From an uncultured Collinsella sp. (GTDB taxonomy: Bacteria > Actinomycetota > Coriobacteriia > Coriobacteriales > Coriobacteriaceae): 29,101 bases of DNA. The stretch's first letter is position 1. Every line of letters starts with the position of its first letter. The notes under the pieces are model-generated. The model did no database searches and was not told where the DNA came from. It saw nothing but the letters and a program-made list of their open reading frames with translations. Shown in pieces: positions 21,697-29,101 of this stretch. Location of the stretch: NCBI GenBank assembly GCA_934630385.1, contig CAKTWE010000017.1, positions 1-29,101 of the forward strand, given 5' to 3'. A program made the position numbers and the translations under genes.

Positions 21697-23499
21697 TTAG
21701 GCCTTCTTGCGACGATAGAGCGCGAAGCCGCAGACACCGATGACGACGACGGCGCCAACGGCCATGGCGGCCATGTTGTTGCCCTCGGACTTCTCCTCGG
21801 TGGTCTCTTCCTTCTCGGCCTCGGGCTCGGCAACGTCCTCATCGGAGAGGGCCTCGTCGGCGTAGGTGATGGACTCGACCAGGCAGTCGTTGTCGGCGTC
21901 GTAGTCACTCGGGACGAACTCCTCGGAGAAGTCGCCCTTCTTGAGGTAGTCGCGCATCTCCTCGAGCATGGCCTTGCACTTGACGTAGGTGTTCTTGGTG
22001 GCAGCCTTGCCGGCCTTGTTGGCCAGGGCGGTGCGGGCCTCGGTGCCCTCAGCGGCCTGCATGGCCTCGTCGACGGTCAGGTTCTGCTCGATGAGTTCCT
22101 TCTGCAGGGCGTCGAGATAGGCGCGGACGCCGGTAGCGCAGTGGTCACGGTTCTCATAGGCGAGCGTATTGATGTCCATGAGGACGTAATTGATTGAGTT
22201 CTTGGGCTCCTCGTTGTTCACGACGTCTTCCTCTTCGCAGTGGTCGAAGGAGACATCCTGATCGCTAAAGTAGGGGCTGACCTCGGTAAGTAGCGCGGAG
22301 TAGAGGGGGATAGCGACGGAGAACTCGGCGTTGGAGAGCATCTCCCACTGGATGGTCGCGATTTCGGGATCCATGCCCTGACGGATTTGGAAGGTATGGA
22401 TCTCGGTGTTGCGGTTGGAGCCGATGGCGTAGGCGCCGTCGGTGTTGGCGTTGAGGCCGGCGACATTCTCGCCGCGAGCGGCGAAGCTGCGGATCATCTC
22501 AAAGGTGTTCCAGTCGGACTTGCCGGGCGTAAAGAACAGCGGCTGCAGCTCGTGCACCAGGGCGCCGGTCGTGGCGCGAGCGTCTTCACGCTCGTCCTTG
22601 ACGATCTCGTAGTCGGTGCCCTCGGCAAGCGGAGCCATGAAGTAATCGCGGCCCTGGATATAGCGAGACCATTGGTGCATACCGGCCTCGCTAATCTCCT
22701 CGCCGTAGGTCTTGGCGACGTCGAACTTGCCGTCGGTGTACTCGGCAAAGCCTTTCTCCTTAGGCATGGACTCGATGCCCTCGGAGTGGAGACAGTTCTC
22801 GGTGTCGTCGAGGTCGACGTCATAGGTGAGGTTGCCGATGTTGGGGTTGAGCGAGGCGATGTCATCGGCGAGCTTCATGGCAATCCACTGATGGCCGGAA
22901 AGCGCGGCAAACAGCCAAGTCTCGGTGCTGTCGGCGATGATGATCTGGTCATTGGAACAGACGCCCTGCTCGTCGATCAGGCTGCCGATGAGCTCGACGC
23001 CCTCGCGGGCCGTGGCACTCTCGCCCAGAATGACGCTAGCGTAGTTGTACTCGCCGATGCCGGTCTCCTCGGTGATGGGGTCGGCCTCTTCGGCCTTCTC
23101 GTTATAGGAGGTGCTTAACGTGGCAGAGCAGGAGACGCCCTTCTCGTTGATGCCTGCCTCGGAATATGCGTCGTAGCGATCTTCCCACTGCGAGGGGTTG
23201 TCGCGAACGAAGGTATAGCGGTAGGTTGTGCCCTTGGACTTGTACTCAAAACCGGACTCGACCGAGGTGTACTTGCTGCCGTCCTTGTGTGCGGGCTCAA
23301 TGCCAAAGTGCTTAACATAGCGCGGACCGAAGTCCTCGGAACGGCCGTAGTATGTGTTGCCGTCTGCCGTGAGCTTGCTACCCATGTAGATCTGGGTGCA
23401 GGCGAGTGCCGAAGTCGGCATGGCCATGATGGCCGCTGCTCCAAACGCAAGGCCGCAGCCGAGCTTTTTGAGCGTGTTGACAGGATGAGTAAACCTCAT
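21697..23499 (-). CDS. Secreted, membrane-anchored C69-family dipeptidase (PepD-like)
   Basis: 600 residues. A signal peptide (LGCGLAFGAAAIMAMPTSALA) ends just before Cys34, CTQIYMGSKLTADGNTYYGR: in family C69 this cysteine becomes the N-terminal nucleophile after cleavage. Other family features are GRSEDFGPRYVKHFG, GINEKGVSCSATLS, a late DARATTGALVHELQPLFF, and the SNRNTEIHTFQIR segment. An acidic tail (EPEAEKEETTEEKSEGNN) leads to one C-terminal helix (AAMAVGAVVVIGVCGFALY) and RRKK, an anchor of stop-transfer type. So it is a cell-surface dipeptidase that would free amino acids for uptake. ATG 23499 has GGGAGG upstream. It is divided from the Trp importer by terminators, but surface peptide cleavage and Trp uptake could be linked functionally. 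Confidence 0.9.
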   Translation of the reverse strand: MRFTHPVNTLKKLGCGLAFGAAAIMAMPTSALACTQIYMGSKLTADGNTYYGRSEDFGPRYVKHFGIEPAHKDGSKYTSVESGFEYKSKGTTYRYTFVRDNPSQWEDRYDAYSEAGINEKGVSCSATLSTSYNEKAEEADPITEETGIGEYNYASVILGESATAREGVELIGSLIDEQGVCSNDQIIIADSTETWLFAALSGHQWIAMKLADDIASLNPNIGNLTYDVDLDDTENCLHSEGIESMPKEKGFAEYTDGKFDVAKTYGEEISEAGMHQWSRYIQGRDYFMAPLAEGTDYEIVKDEREDARATTGALVHELQPLFFTPGKSDWNTFEMIRSFAARGENVAGLNANTDGAYAIGSNRNTEIHTFQIRQGMDPEIATIQWEMLSNAEFSVAIPLYSALLTEVSPYFSDQDVSFDHCEEEDVVNNEEPKNSINYVLMDINTLAYENRDHCATGVRAYLDALQKELIEQNLTVDEAMQAAEGTEARTALANKAGKAATKNTYVKCKAMLEEMRDYLKKGDFSEEFVPSDYDADNDCLVESITYADEALSDEDVAEPEAEKEETTEEKSEGNNMAAMAVGAVVVIGVCGFALYRRKKA

Positions 23500-23545
23500 A
23501 ATCCCTCCCAACCGTTGAAACCCCGCGGAACTGTGCAGGATTTCA

Positions 23546-23567
23546 GCTAATAAATACATCTATTAGC
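23546..23567. repeat. Dyad GCTAATA-N8-TATTAGC upstream of the C69 gene
   Basis: Seven-base perfect arms with eight bases between, about 50-70 bp ahead of the C69 start, in an AT-rich stretch. Position and symmetry suit a regulator site. Confidence 0.45.
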
Positions 23568-23584
23568 CTATCGGAAGTCTAAAG

Positions 23585-23641
23585 AGTATTCATCTAACTC
23601 GATGAAATACTCGATGAGCGTCCTAAAATATGCGATGAGCG
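23585..23641. repeat. Cluster of CTCGATGA-type repeats upstream of the C69 gene
   Basis: ACTCGATGA at 23597 and 23609 and ATGCGATGA at 23630 are direct repeats; the last two extend to a 16-base unit, AAATACTCGATGAGCG and AAATATGCGATGAGCG, 21 bp apart. GAGTATTCATC (23585-23595) also mirrors GATGAAATACTC (23601-23612). Spacings of 21 and 12 bp suggest protein binding on the DNA face rather than chance. No matching regulator gene is in the window. Confidence 0.5.
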
Positions 23642-23728
23642 GATAGTAATACTCATTATGTAGCTTTACTTAAATAAAGACACCCTGCAATTACTGTACC
23701 TGAATAAAGCGCCTTGCACGGGGCGTAA

Positions 23729-23771
23729 AGAAAAATCCCCCGCTGTTTGGCAAATGCATAAACAACGGGGG
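23729..23771 (-). terminator. Terminator after the lipid kinase/small membrane protein pair
   Basis: CCCCCG-c-TGTTT (23737-23748) pairs with AAACA-a-CGGGGG (23760-23771), and on the minus strand it is followed by ATTTTTCTTT. Confidence 0.85.
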
Positions 23772-23807
23772 AGACGATAATTGGATGAATATCATACCAA
23801 TGTGGAA

Positions 23808-23900
23808 TTACTTCTTCCGGCGGTGGATAACGTTAATCGCATAGCCAACGAGCATGGCCAGAACGATGATGATAAAGCCAATCAGGGGATTGTCGTTCAT
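23808..23900 (-). CDS. Small single-helix membrane protein, 30 residues
   Basis: ATG 23900 has a near-ideal ribosome site (AGGAGG, five bases upstream) that overlaps the stop of the lipid kinase gene. The product is one membrane helix, MNDNPLIGFIIIVLAMLVGY followed by AINVIHRRKK, so a short outside N-terminus and a basic cytoplasmic tail are likely. The coupled start and the terminator just downstream argue that this is a real gene. It may anchor or regulate the lipid kinase; no family is recognised. Confidence 0.72.
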   Translation of the reverse strand: MNDNPLIGFIIIVLAMLVGYAINVIHRRKK

Positions 23901-23909
23901 GGGGTCCTC

Positions 23910-24827
23910 CTATTTTCCGAGCGGTGAAAATTCGTCGACGATGAGGTCGAGGCATTGCGGAAGCGCGCGGGCTCCAAAGACGCCCGAGTTGCTGGAGATG
24001 ATTTCGCCATCGAACTGCATACCCAGCGACGGGGTACAGGTGATCTTGGCTTCTTTGGTCTGGATGATCTTGAACTGCGGACGGCCGAGCACCTTGCCGG
24101 CGGGGTCGAGTGCGGCGGTGATCACGGTCGGGAGGAGCTGTACGGTTTTTACGGGCTCGATGACTGCGATATCGACCATGCCGTCGTTCATGCGACAGTC
24201 GGGGAACAGGTTGATGTCGTTTTGGATGACCGAGGTGTTGCCTGCCATGCAGCAGATGCCATCGAGCTCCTCGACAATGCCGTCATGCTCAATCGTAAAG
24301 TGCGCCACCGTGGGGTTGGGCGTGGCGAGCGCGGATAGGAAGTAGGCGATCTCGCCGATGTCGTTTTTGGTGGGGGCGGCCTTCATCATGATCTCGGCGT
24401 CGTAGCCAGAGCCGGCGATGATGATGAAGCCGTGGCGCTTTTCGTTGCCGTTCTCGTCGAGCCAAAAGAGCTCACCCATATCTGCCTTGACGGTGCGGCC
24501 GACGCGGCAGGCCTTGGCGAGCGCCGCGGCCTCAGGGGCATTGCCAATGTTGTTGAAGAACAGGCAGGCCGTGCCGGAGGGGAAGACGAGCGTGGGGACG
24601 CCGCATCCGCGCATCTGGTCGAGCACGTTGGAGACGGTGCCGTCGCCGCCCGAAATTACCACGCGATCGAACTCGCGCACATCCGCCACGGCGTCCTCGG
24701 GCTCCATGCCATCGCCGATAAAGCGCATCACGACTTCGTCGCCGCCCTGTGCAAGGGCGTGCGTGAATGCGAAGATTTCATCTGAGCTGGGGCCCGATGC
24801 CGGGTTGTGGATGATAAGGCAGCGCAT
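23910..24827 (-). CDS. Diacylglycerol kinase family lipid kinase (YegS/DgkB-like)
   Basis: 305 residues. MRCLIIHNPASGPSSDEI opens the catalytic domain; VVISGGDGTVSNVLDQM holds the GGDGT nucleotide-binding loop; TLVFPSGTACLFFNNIG is the usual PxGTxN-like stretch, here GTACLFFNN. A C-terminal beta-domain includes NDGMVDIAVI and MQFDGEII. Such soluble kinases phosphorylate diacylglycerol or related lipids at the inner face of the membrane, recycling it into phospholipid synthesis. ATG 24827 has only a weak ribosome site. The 30-residue membrane protein follows with overlapping signals. Confidence 0.88.
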   Translation of the reverse strand: MRCLIIHNPASGPSSDEIFAFTHALAQGGDEVVMRFIGDGMEPEDAVADVREFDRVVISGGDGTVSNVLDQMRGCGVPTLVFPSGTACLFFNNIGNAPEAAALAKACRVGRTVKADMGELFWLDENGNEKRHGFIIIAGSGYDAEIMMKAAPTKNDIGEIAYFLSALATPNPTVAHFTIEHDGIVEELDGICCMAGNTSVIQNDINLFPDCRMNDGMVDIAVIEPVKTVQLLPTVITAALDPAGKVLGRPQFKIIQTKEAKITCTPSLGMQFDGEIISSNSGVFGARALPQCLDLIVDEFSPLGK

Positions 24828-24857
24828 ACTTACGTTCCCGTTCTGTGACTAACCGAG

Positions 24858-24863
24858 TATAGT
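24858..24863 (+). promoter_or_regulatory. Candidate -10 box for rnd in the divergent gap
   Basis: TATAGT (24858-24863) reads as a -10 on the plus strand, and AGTATA (24856-24861) overlaps it as TATACT on the minus strand, so the lipid kinase and rnd genes may be driven from overlapping divergent promoters. Both -35 boxes are weak. Confidence 0.3.
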
Positions 24864-24925
24864 TGTAGAGCAATGCCGATATCCTACCCGTGTTTTTCGG
24901 GCCTAACCTTATTCGATGGGTTGAT

Positions 24926-26059
24926 ATGTACATTTCCACACATCAGGCTCTACTCGACTTTTGCCAGCGCGCCCGTGAGTTTGACGCGATTGCCGTCGAT
25001 ACCGAATTTTTGCGCGAGCGCACGTTCCATCCGCGTCTGTGCCTGGTTCAGATTGCCACCCCTGCCGAGAGCGTCGCGGTCGATCCTCTGGTGATCGACG
25101 ACCTATCACCGCTGGCCGAGCTTATGGCCGACGAGAGCGTGACCAAGGTCTTCCACGCCTGCTCGCAGGATATGGAGGTCATGCTCCACACCGTGGGCGC
25201 GCTGCCGCGTCCGATTTTTGACACGCAGGTCGCCGCCGCCTTTTTGGGCGAGCGCCAGCAGATTTCCTACGGTGCGCTCGTGCAGACGTTTTGCGGCGTT
25301 TCGTTGCCTAAGACCGAGTCGCTGACCGACTGGTCGCGCCGCCCGCTGACTGATAAGCAGATTGAGTACGCGATCGATGACGTCAAGTATCTGATCGTTG
25401 CCTATACCGAGATGATGAGCCGCCTGCGCGAGCTGGGCCGTGTGGATTGGGTGCTCGACGAGTTGCGCCCGCTAGCCGACGAGTCGCACTACCGCGCCGA
25501 CCGCCATGAGGCGTTCCGCAAGGTCAAGCGCATCAACTCGTGCAGCCGCCATCAGTTGGGCATTGCGCGCGAGCTTGCCGCCTGGCGTGAGGATCGGGCC
25601 GAGCGTCGCAATATCCCGCGCAAGTGGGTTATGTCCGACGATACGCTGCTGGCTCTGGTTAAGCGCAATCCCGTGCGTGTTGAGGAGTTCCGTAGCATCC
25701 GCGGCACCGACCAGCTGGGGGAGCGCGACGTGGACGGCGCACTCATGGCCATCAAGCGCGGTGCGAGCTGTCCGCACGATCGCCTGCCGCTCTTGGTGCG
25801 CGGACATCGTCAGATTTCGCCGGAGCTGGAGAGCGTGACTGACCTTATGTATGCGCTTATCCGCCTGGTTGCCGAGCGCTCGGGCGTTGCGACCTCGGTC
25901 ATTGCCTCGCGCGATGACCTGGCCGACTATATTGAGCATCCCGAGCAGAGCCGCCTGCGCGAAGGTTGGCGCTTTGAGCTTGTGGGCTCGCGCTTGGACG
26001 ATCTGCTCTCGGGCAATATGGGACTCACCGTGAAGGACGGCAAAATCGAGCTCCTGTAG
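24926..26059 (+). CDS. rnd: Ribonuclease D
   Basis: 377 residues. The DEDDy 3'-5' exonuclease domain is complete: DTEF with Asp25 and Glu27, CSQDMEVM with Asp82, and YAIDDVKYL with Tyr148 and Asp152. An HRDC domain follows (SRHQLGIARELAAWREDRAE, then RRNIPRKWVMSDDTLLAL), and a second such repeat near the C-terminus is plausible (LVAERSGVATSVIASRDDLADY is in the expected place). It trims 3' ends of tRNA precursors and other small RNAs. I chose ATG 24926, giving MYISTHQALLDF like known RNase D starts, over an upstream GTG at 24890. Its ribosome site is weak. Confidence 0.93.
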   Translation: MYISTHQALLDFCQRAREFDAIAVDTEFLRERTFHPRLCLVQIATPAESVAVDPLVIDDLSPLAELMADESVTKVFHACSQDMEVMLHTVGALPRPIFDTQVAAAFLGERQQISYGALVQTFCGVSLPKTESLTDWSRRPLTDKQIEYAIDDVKYLIVAYTEMMSRLRELGRVDWVLDELRPLADESHYRADRHEAFRKVKRINSCSRHQLGIARELAAWREDRAERRNIPRKWVMSDDTLLALVKRNPVRVEEFRSIRGTDQLGERDVDGALMAIKRGASCPHDRLPLLVRGHRQISPELESVTDLMYALIRLVAERSGVATSVIASRDDLADYIEHPEQSRLREGWRFELVGSRLDDLLSGNMGLTVKDGKIELL

Positions 26060-26123
26060 GGAAGCCTAGCCGCTTGAGTGGGTAGAATGCCTCCAACGTG
26101 TAACTCGATTCGGAGGAATTCGT

Positions 26124-26828
26124 ATGCCCTATTACTATGGATACGGCTTTGGCATCGACCCGCTGTACCTGCTGGTTGTTCTTGTTTGTACGGTGCTCGG
26201 TCTTGCCGCGCAGAGCTATATCAACTCGACGTACAAAACCTGGTCCAAGGTCCGCTCGGACGGCGACACGGGCGCTACGGTCGCGCGCCGCATGCTCGAC
26301 GCTAACGGTTGCAGTGCCGTGGGTATCAAGGGTGTCGCCGGTGAGCTCACCGACCATTACAACCCACAGGATAACAACCTGTATCTCTCGGAAGCCAACC
26401 GCTCGGGCGGGTCGGTCGCAAGCGTTGCCGTGGCCTGCCACGAGGCGGGCCATGCCGCCCAGCGTCAAAGTGGTTATGCCATGATGAAGGTACGCACCGC
26501 CTTGGTCCCGGTCGTTAACTTTACCCAGAATACCTGGACGATCGTGCTGCTCATGGGTCTGTTTATGAACATTGCCGGACTCACAACCCTCGCGTTGATC
26601 TTCTTCTCGTTTAGCGTGCTGTTCCAGTTGGTTACGCTGCCGGTCGAGATTGATGCCAGTCGCCGCGCCGTGGCGTATATCGAGCAGTCGGGTATGAGTT
26701 CCAAGCAGGTCAACGGTGCCAAGAAGGTGCTGACGGCAGCCGCGCTCACCTACGTGGCGGCGGCGCTCACCTCGATCATTCAGCTGCTCTACCTGATGGC
26801 TCGCTACAACAGAAACTCCAACCGATAA
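26124..26828 (+). CDS. YugP-type membrane zinc metallopeptidase
   Basis: 234 residues. A first helix (LYLLVVLVCTVLGLAAQSYI) precedes a catalytic domain with the zinc motif HEAGHAAQ and a third ligand region LPVEIDASRRAVAY, followed by two to three more helices (TWTIVLLMGLFMNIAGL and a C-terminal LTYVAAALTSIIQLLYLMAR). This matches the YugP family of putative neutral zinc metalloproteases, whose substrates are not settled. The N-terminal YYYGYGFG is a common start in the family. ATG 26124 has GGAGG seven bases upstream. It lies between rnd and xseA on the same strand. Confidence 0.88.
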   Translation: MPYYYGYGFGIDPLYLLVVLVCTVLGLAAQSYINSTYKTWSKVRSDGDTGATVARRMLDANGCSAVGIKGVAGELTDHYNPQDNNLYLSEANRSGGSVASVAVACHEAGHAAQRQSGYAMMKVRTALVPVVNFTQNTWTIVLLMGLFMNIAGLTTLALIFFSFSVLFQLVTLPVEIDASRRAVAYIEQSGMSSKQVNGAKKVLTAAALTYVAAALTSIIQLLYLMARYNRNSNR

Positions 26829-26844
26829 CAAATTGACTTGACAG

Positions 26845-26874
26845 GCGCCGCGGAGATTTGTGTCCCTGCGGCGC
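26845..26874 (+). other. GC-rich hairpin between yugP-like gene and xseA
   Basis: GCGCCGC (26845-26851) pairs with GCGGCGC (26868-26874). No T-run follows, so it is at most a weak terminator. TTGACA at 26838-26843 just before it looks like a -35 but has no fitting -10. Confidence 0.3.
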
Positions 26875-26943
26875 TGTACTATGTGTTGGACTTGAATTTG
26901 CGCAGGGCCGGAGCCCTTGTGCACGATGACGAAAGGAGGCTGC

Positions 26944-28395
26944 GTGGCAGGCTGGAATCTGACCGGCAATGCCGTTTCCGCCGAGTTCGACGGTTCGAAC
27001 GAGCAGGAGCGCAAAGAGCTCAGCGTGAGCCAGGCGGTGGAGATCGCCGCTGGTGCGCTCGATGCTATTCCGCAGCTGAGCGTCCTGGGCGAGGTCACGG
27101 GCTTTCGTGGCCCCAATGCCCGAAGTGGTCACTGCTACTTCCAGATTAAGGACGACTCGGCCGCCGTTGACTGCATCATCTGGAAGGGCGCCTATCTCAA
27201 GCGCACCTTCGATTTGCGCGACGGTATGCAGGTGAGCTTTAAGGGCAGCTTCAATCTCTACAAGCCTACGGGTCGCATGAGCTTTGTCGCCCGCTCGTTC
27301 TCGCTGGCGGGGGAGGGCTTGCTGCGCCAGCAGGTGGCTCAGTTGGCCGAAAAGCTACGCCGCGAGGGCCTGATGGACGAAGCGCGCAAGCGCCGCATCC
27401 CGGTGTTCTGCTCGCGCGTGGCGGTCGTCACCTCGCTTTCGGGTGCCGTAATCGACGACGTCAAGCGCACACTGCGCCGGCGCAACCCGCTTGTCGAGCT
27501 TGTTTGCGTGGGTGCCAAGGTGCAAGGCGAGGGCGCGCCGGCAGAGCTCATTGAGGGCTTGCGCCGCGCCGCTTCCATTACCCCGGCGCCCGACTGTATT
27601 TTGCTGGTGCGCGGCGGTGGCTCCTTCGAGGACCTCATGACCTTTAATGACGAGGAGCTTGCCCGCGCGGTGGCGGCGTGCCCCGTGCCCGTGGTGACCG
27701 GTATTGGCCATGAGCCCGATACCTCGATCTGCGACATGGTGAGCGACCGCCGCGCCTCCACGCCCACGGCGGCGGCCGAATCGGTGGCGCCGGCTATGAC
27801 GGAGCTAGCAGATGTGCTCGAGACACGTCATCAGCGCCTGGGTGCGGCGATGGCATCGATGATTGGGTCGGCCCAGGTCGACCTGGAGATACTCGATCAG
27901 CGCGGTCGCCGTGCCTGGGATGCCTATACGGCTCGCTTGGGTGATGCACTCGATGCGGCTGCGTGCCGCCCGTGCCTCAACGACCCCACATTTATGGTCG
28001 AGCGTCGCGAATCGGAGCTTGCGCTGACTGCCGATCGCCTGTCGGGTGCCATAGCACGCTCGGTCGGGACATTCCGCTCCAACTTTGAGCGCCTGCCCGA
28101 GCGTCTGGTTGCAAGCACCTCGGGGCTTGATGGCAAGCGTCATGCGCTCACGCTTGCGAGTTCCCGTCTGGAGCATCAGGGGCGCACGATGCTCAGCAAA
28201 CCTGCGTCCGACCTGGGCCGTGCAGCGGCTTCGCTCGATGCCCTGTCGCCGCTTAAGGTACTTGCCCGCGGCTATTCCATCGCGTACAGCGACGATGGTG
28301 TGGCTACGAGCGCCAAGACCTTTAAGCCCGGCGACGCCATCCGCGTGCGCATGGCAGACGGCAACGTGGCGGCAACGGTCGATGCGGTCGAGTAA
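26944..28395 (+). CDS. xseA: Exodeoxyribonuclease VII large subunit
   Basis: 483 residues. An N-terminal OB-fold (LSVSQAVEIAAGALDAIPQL, GEVTGFRGPNARSGHCYFQI, IIWKGAYLKR) binds single-stranded DNA; the catalytic domain has VFCSRVAVVTSLSGAVIDDV, LLVRGGGSFEDLMTFNDEEL and GIGHEPDTSICDMVSDRRAS; a long coiled-coil arm and the C-terminal PLKVLARGYSIAYSDDG follow. With XseB it degrades single-stranded DNA from both ends. The start is GTG 26944, four bases after AAAGGAGG; the upstream codons to 26917 are not needed. xseB follows 42 bp on. Confidence 0.94.
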   Translation: MAGWNLTGNAVSAEFDGSNEQERKELSVSQAVEIAAGALDAIPQLSVLGEVTGFRGPNARSGHCYFQIKDDSAAVDCIIWKGAYLKRTFDLRDGMQVSFKGSFNLYKPTGRMSFVARSFSLAGEGLLRQQVAQLAEKLRREGLMDEARKRRIPVFCSRVAVVTSLSGAVIDDVKRTLRRRNPLVELVCVGAKVQGEGAPAELIEGLRRAASITPAPDCILLVRGGGSFEDLMTFNDEELARAVAACPVPVVTGIGHEPDTSICDMVSDRRASTPTAAAESVAPAMTELADVLETRHQRLGAAMASMIGSAQVDLEILDQRGRRAWDAYTARLGDALDAAACRPCLNDPTFMVERRESELALTADRLSGAIARSVGTFRSNFERLPERLVASTSGLDGKRHALTLASSRLEHQGRTMLSKPASDLGRAAASLDALSPLKVLARGYSIAYSDDGVATSAKTFKPGDAIRVRMADGNVAATVDAVE

Positions 28396-28437
28396 ACCGC
28401 GTTTCATAGCGATAAACCTTTAGGAAAGGAAACAGAT

Positions 28438-28704
28438 ATGGCAGAGAAGACCCCGGTCGAGCAGCTTACGTACAAGCAGGCCTCGCAGGAGCTGGAGCTC
28501 ATCATCCGCAGCTTGGAGTCGGGCGATATGGAGCTCGAGGAGTCGCTCGAGAGCTATACCCGCGGCGTCGAGCTCCTCAAGAGCCTGCGTACCCGCTTGT
28601 CCGATGCCGAGCAGAAGGTCTCGGTGCTCCTGAAGGACGTCGACGGCAACGACGTGCTCGCCGACGGCGAAGCCGCCAACACCGACGACAACCTCTCGTT
28701 CTAG
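28438..28704 (+). CDS. xseB: Exodeoxyribonuclease VII small subunit
   Basis: 88 residues, the usual size. LTYKQASQELELIIRSLESG then DMELEESLESYTRGVELLKS are the two helices that pack on the XseA arm; the tail is acidic and disordered. It is needed for nuclease activity. Ribosome site AGGAAAGGA is upstream of ATG 28438. It is in one transcript with xseA. Confidence 0.94.
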   Translation: MAEKTPVEQLTYKQASQELELIIRSLESGDMELEESLESYTRGVELLKSLRTRLSDAEQKVSVLLKDVDGNDVLADGEAANTDDNLSF

Positions 28705-28711
28705 CCATCCC

Positions 28712-28734
28712 GACCAAATATAATTACCTTGGTC
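28712..28734 (+). promoter_or_regulatory. Candidate promoter with dyad for the HIT gene
   Basis: A consensus -10, TATAAT (28719-28724), is flanked by the inverted repeat GACCAA (28712-28717) and TTGGTC (28729-28734). The -35 is weak. A repressor covering the dyad would block the promoter. Confidence 0.4.
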
Positions 28735-28753
28735 TGCGAGAAAGGAACCAACC

Positions 28754-29089
28754 ATGTGTGATTGCATCTTCTGCAAAATTGCCAACCACGAGATCCCCTC
28801 GACCGTTGTCTATGAGGACGACCAGGTCATCGCCTTCGACGACCTCAACCCACAGGCGCCGGTCCACACGCTCGTGATCCCCAAGAAGCACTACAGCGAC
28901 ATCGCCGACAACGTACCTGCCGAGACCATGGGCGCCATGGTTCACGCCATCCAGGAGGTCGCTAAGGCCAAGGGTCTGGAGGACGGTTTCCGCGTCATCT
29001 CCAACAAGGGCGTCAACGCCGGCCAGACCGTCATGCACTTCCACATGCACGTCCTCGGCGGCAAGAATCTGGGCGAGAACCTCATCTGA
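28754..29089 (+). CDS. HIT family nucleotide-binding hydrolase (HinT-like)
   Basis: 111 residues. CIFCKIANHEIPSTVVYEDD is the common start of HinT proteins, and HFHMHVLGG holds the histidine triad that hydrolyses purine nucleoside phosphoramidates and related AMP conjugates. Both cysteines of the N-terminal C-x2-C are kept, as in zinc-bearing members, with a further Cys at residue 2. ATG 28754 follows AAAGGAA. The last residues NLGENLI match a complete protein. Confidence 0.93.
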   Translation: MCDCIFCKIANHEIPSTVVYEDDQVIAFDDLNPQAPVHTLVIPKKHYSDIADNVPAETMGAMVHAIQEVAKAKGLEDGFRVISNKGVNAGQTVMHFHMHVLGGKNLGENLI

Positions 29090-29101
29090 GGACGCGTAGC
29101 C

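Noticed and set aside
1..29101. Mobile element, phage, CRISPR array, tRNA or rRNA gene
   Set aside because: No transposase, integrase, evenly spaced repeat-spacer pattern, tRNA cloverleaf or rRNA segment was recognised; the repeats seen are short and local.

Overview
The window is high-GC DNA carrying 22 protein genes of ordinary size plus a short leader peptide and a 30-residue membrane protein. It most resembles a gut anaerobe of the Coriobacteriia, and Collinsella is my best guess. The reasons are a GC-rich code, AAAGGA-type ribosome sites, GTG and TTG starts, a stand-alone ECF transporter set, Fe-S/flavin enoate-reductase-like genes and a D-aspartate ligase/racemase pair. The genus is an inference from gene content, not from a marker gene. 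No tRNA, rRNA, insertion sequence, phage gene or CRISPR array was found.

Layout. 1-2140 (minus) holds a lysine riboswitch followed by one uninterrupted reading frame that encodes diaminopimelate decarboxylase (LysA) joined to dihydrodipicolinate synthase (DapA), which runs off the left edge. 2165-3801 (plus) holds an M20D amidohydrolase and a small membrane protein. 3830-10941 (minus) is a five-gene operon: an Old Yellow Enzyme-type Fe-S flavoprotein, both subunits of an aconitase-X dehydratase, a carboxypeptidase S/PM20D1-like M20 hydrolase and an MFS transporter. It looks like an uptake, hydrolysis, dehydration and reduction pathway of unknown substrate. 11100-13546 (plus) holds a FxLYD-type protein, an HTH protein and a membrane Ser/Thr kinase. 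13565-15564 (minus) holds a secreted coiled-coil cell-wall hydrolase and a MOSC protein, separated by a palindrome-rich segment. 15786-17917 (plus) holds a D-aspartate ligase and an aspartate racemase, as used for D-Asp peptidoglycan cross-bridges.

17998-21565 (minus) is an ECF transporter (S, fused A-A, T) preceded by a leader peptide with three consecutive Trp codons and an attenuator. This marks it as a tryptophan importer. A short C-terminal remnant of a second S-like protein lies between S and A. 21697-23499 (minus) is a secreted, membrane-anchored C69 dipeptidase with a repeat-rich upstream region. 23808-24827 (minus) is a diacylglycerol-kinase-family lipid kinase followed by the 30-residue membrane protein. 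24926-29089 (plus) is a housekeeping run: RNase D, a YugP-type zinc protease, exonuclease VII large and small subunits, and a HIT protein.

The most unusual items are the in-frame LysA-DapA fusion under a lysine riboswitch, the aconitase-X/flavoenzyme/M20 operon, and the Trp attenuator whose terminator sits inside a long 21-bp inverted repeat.
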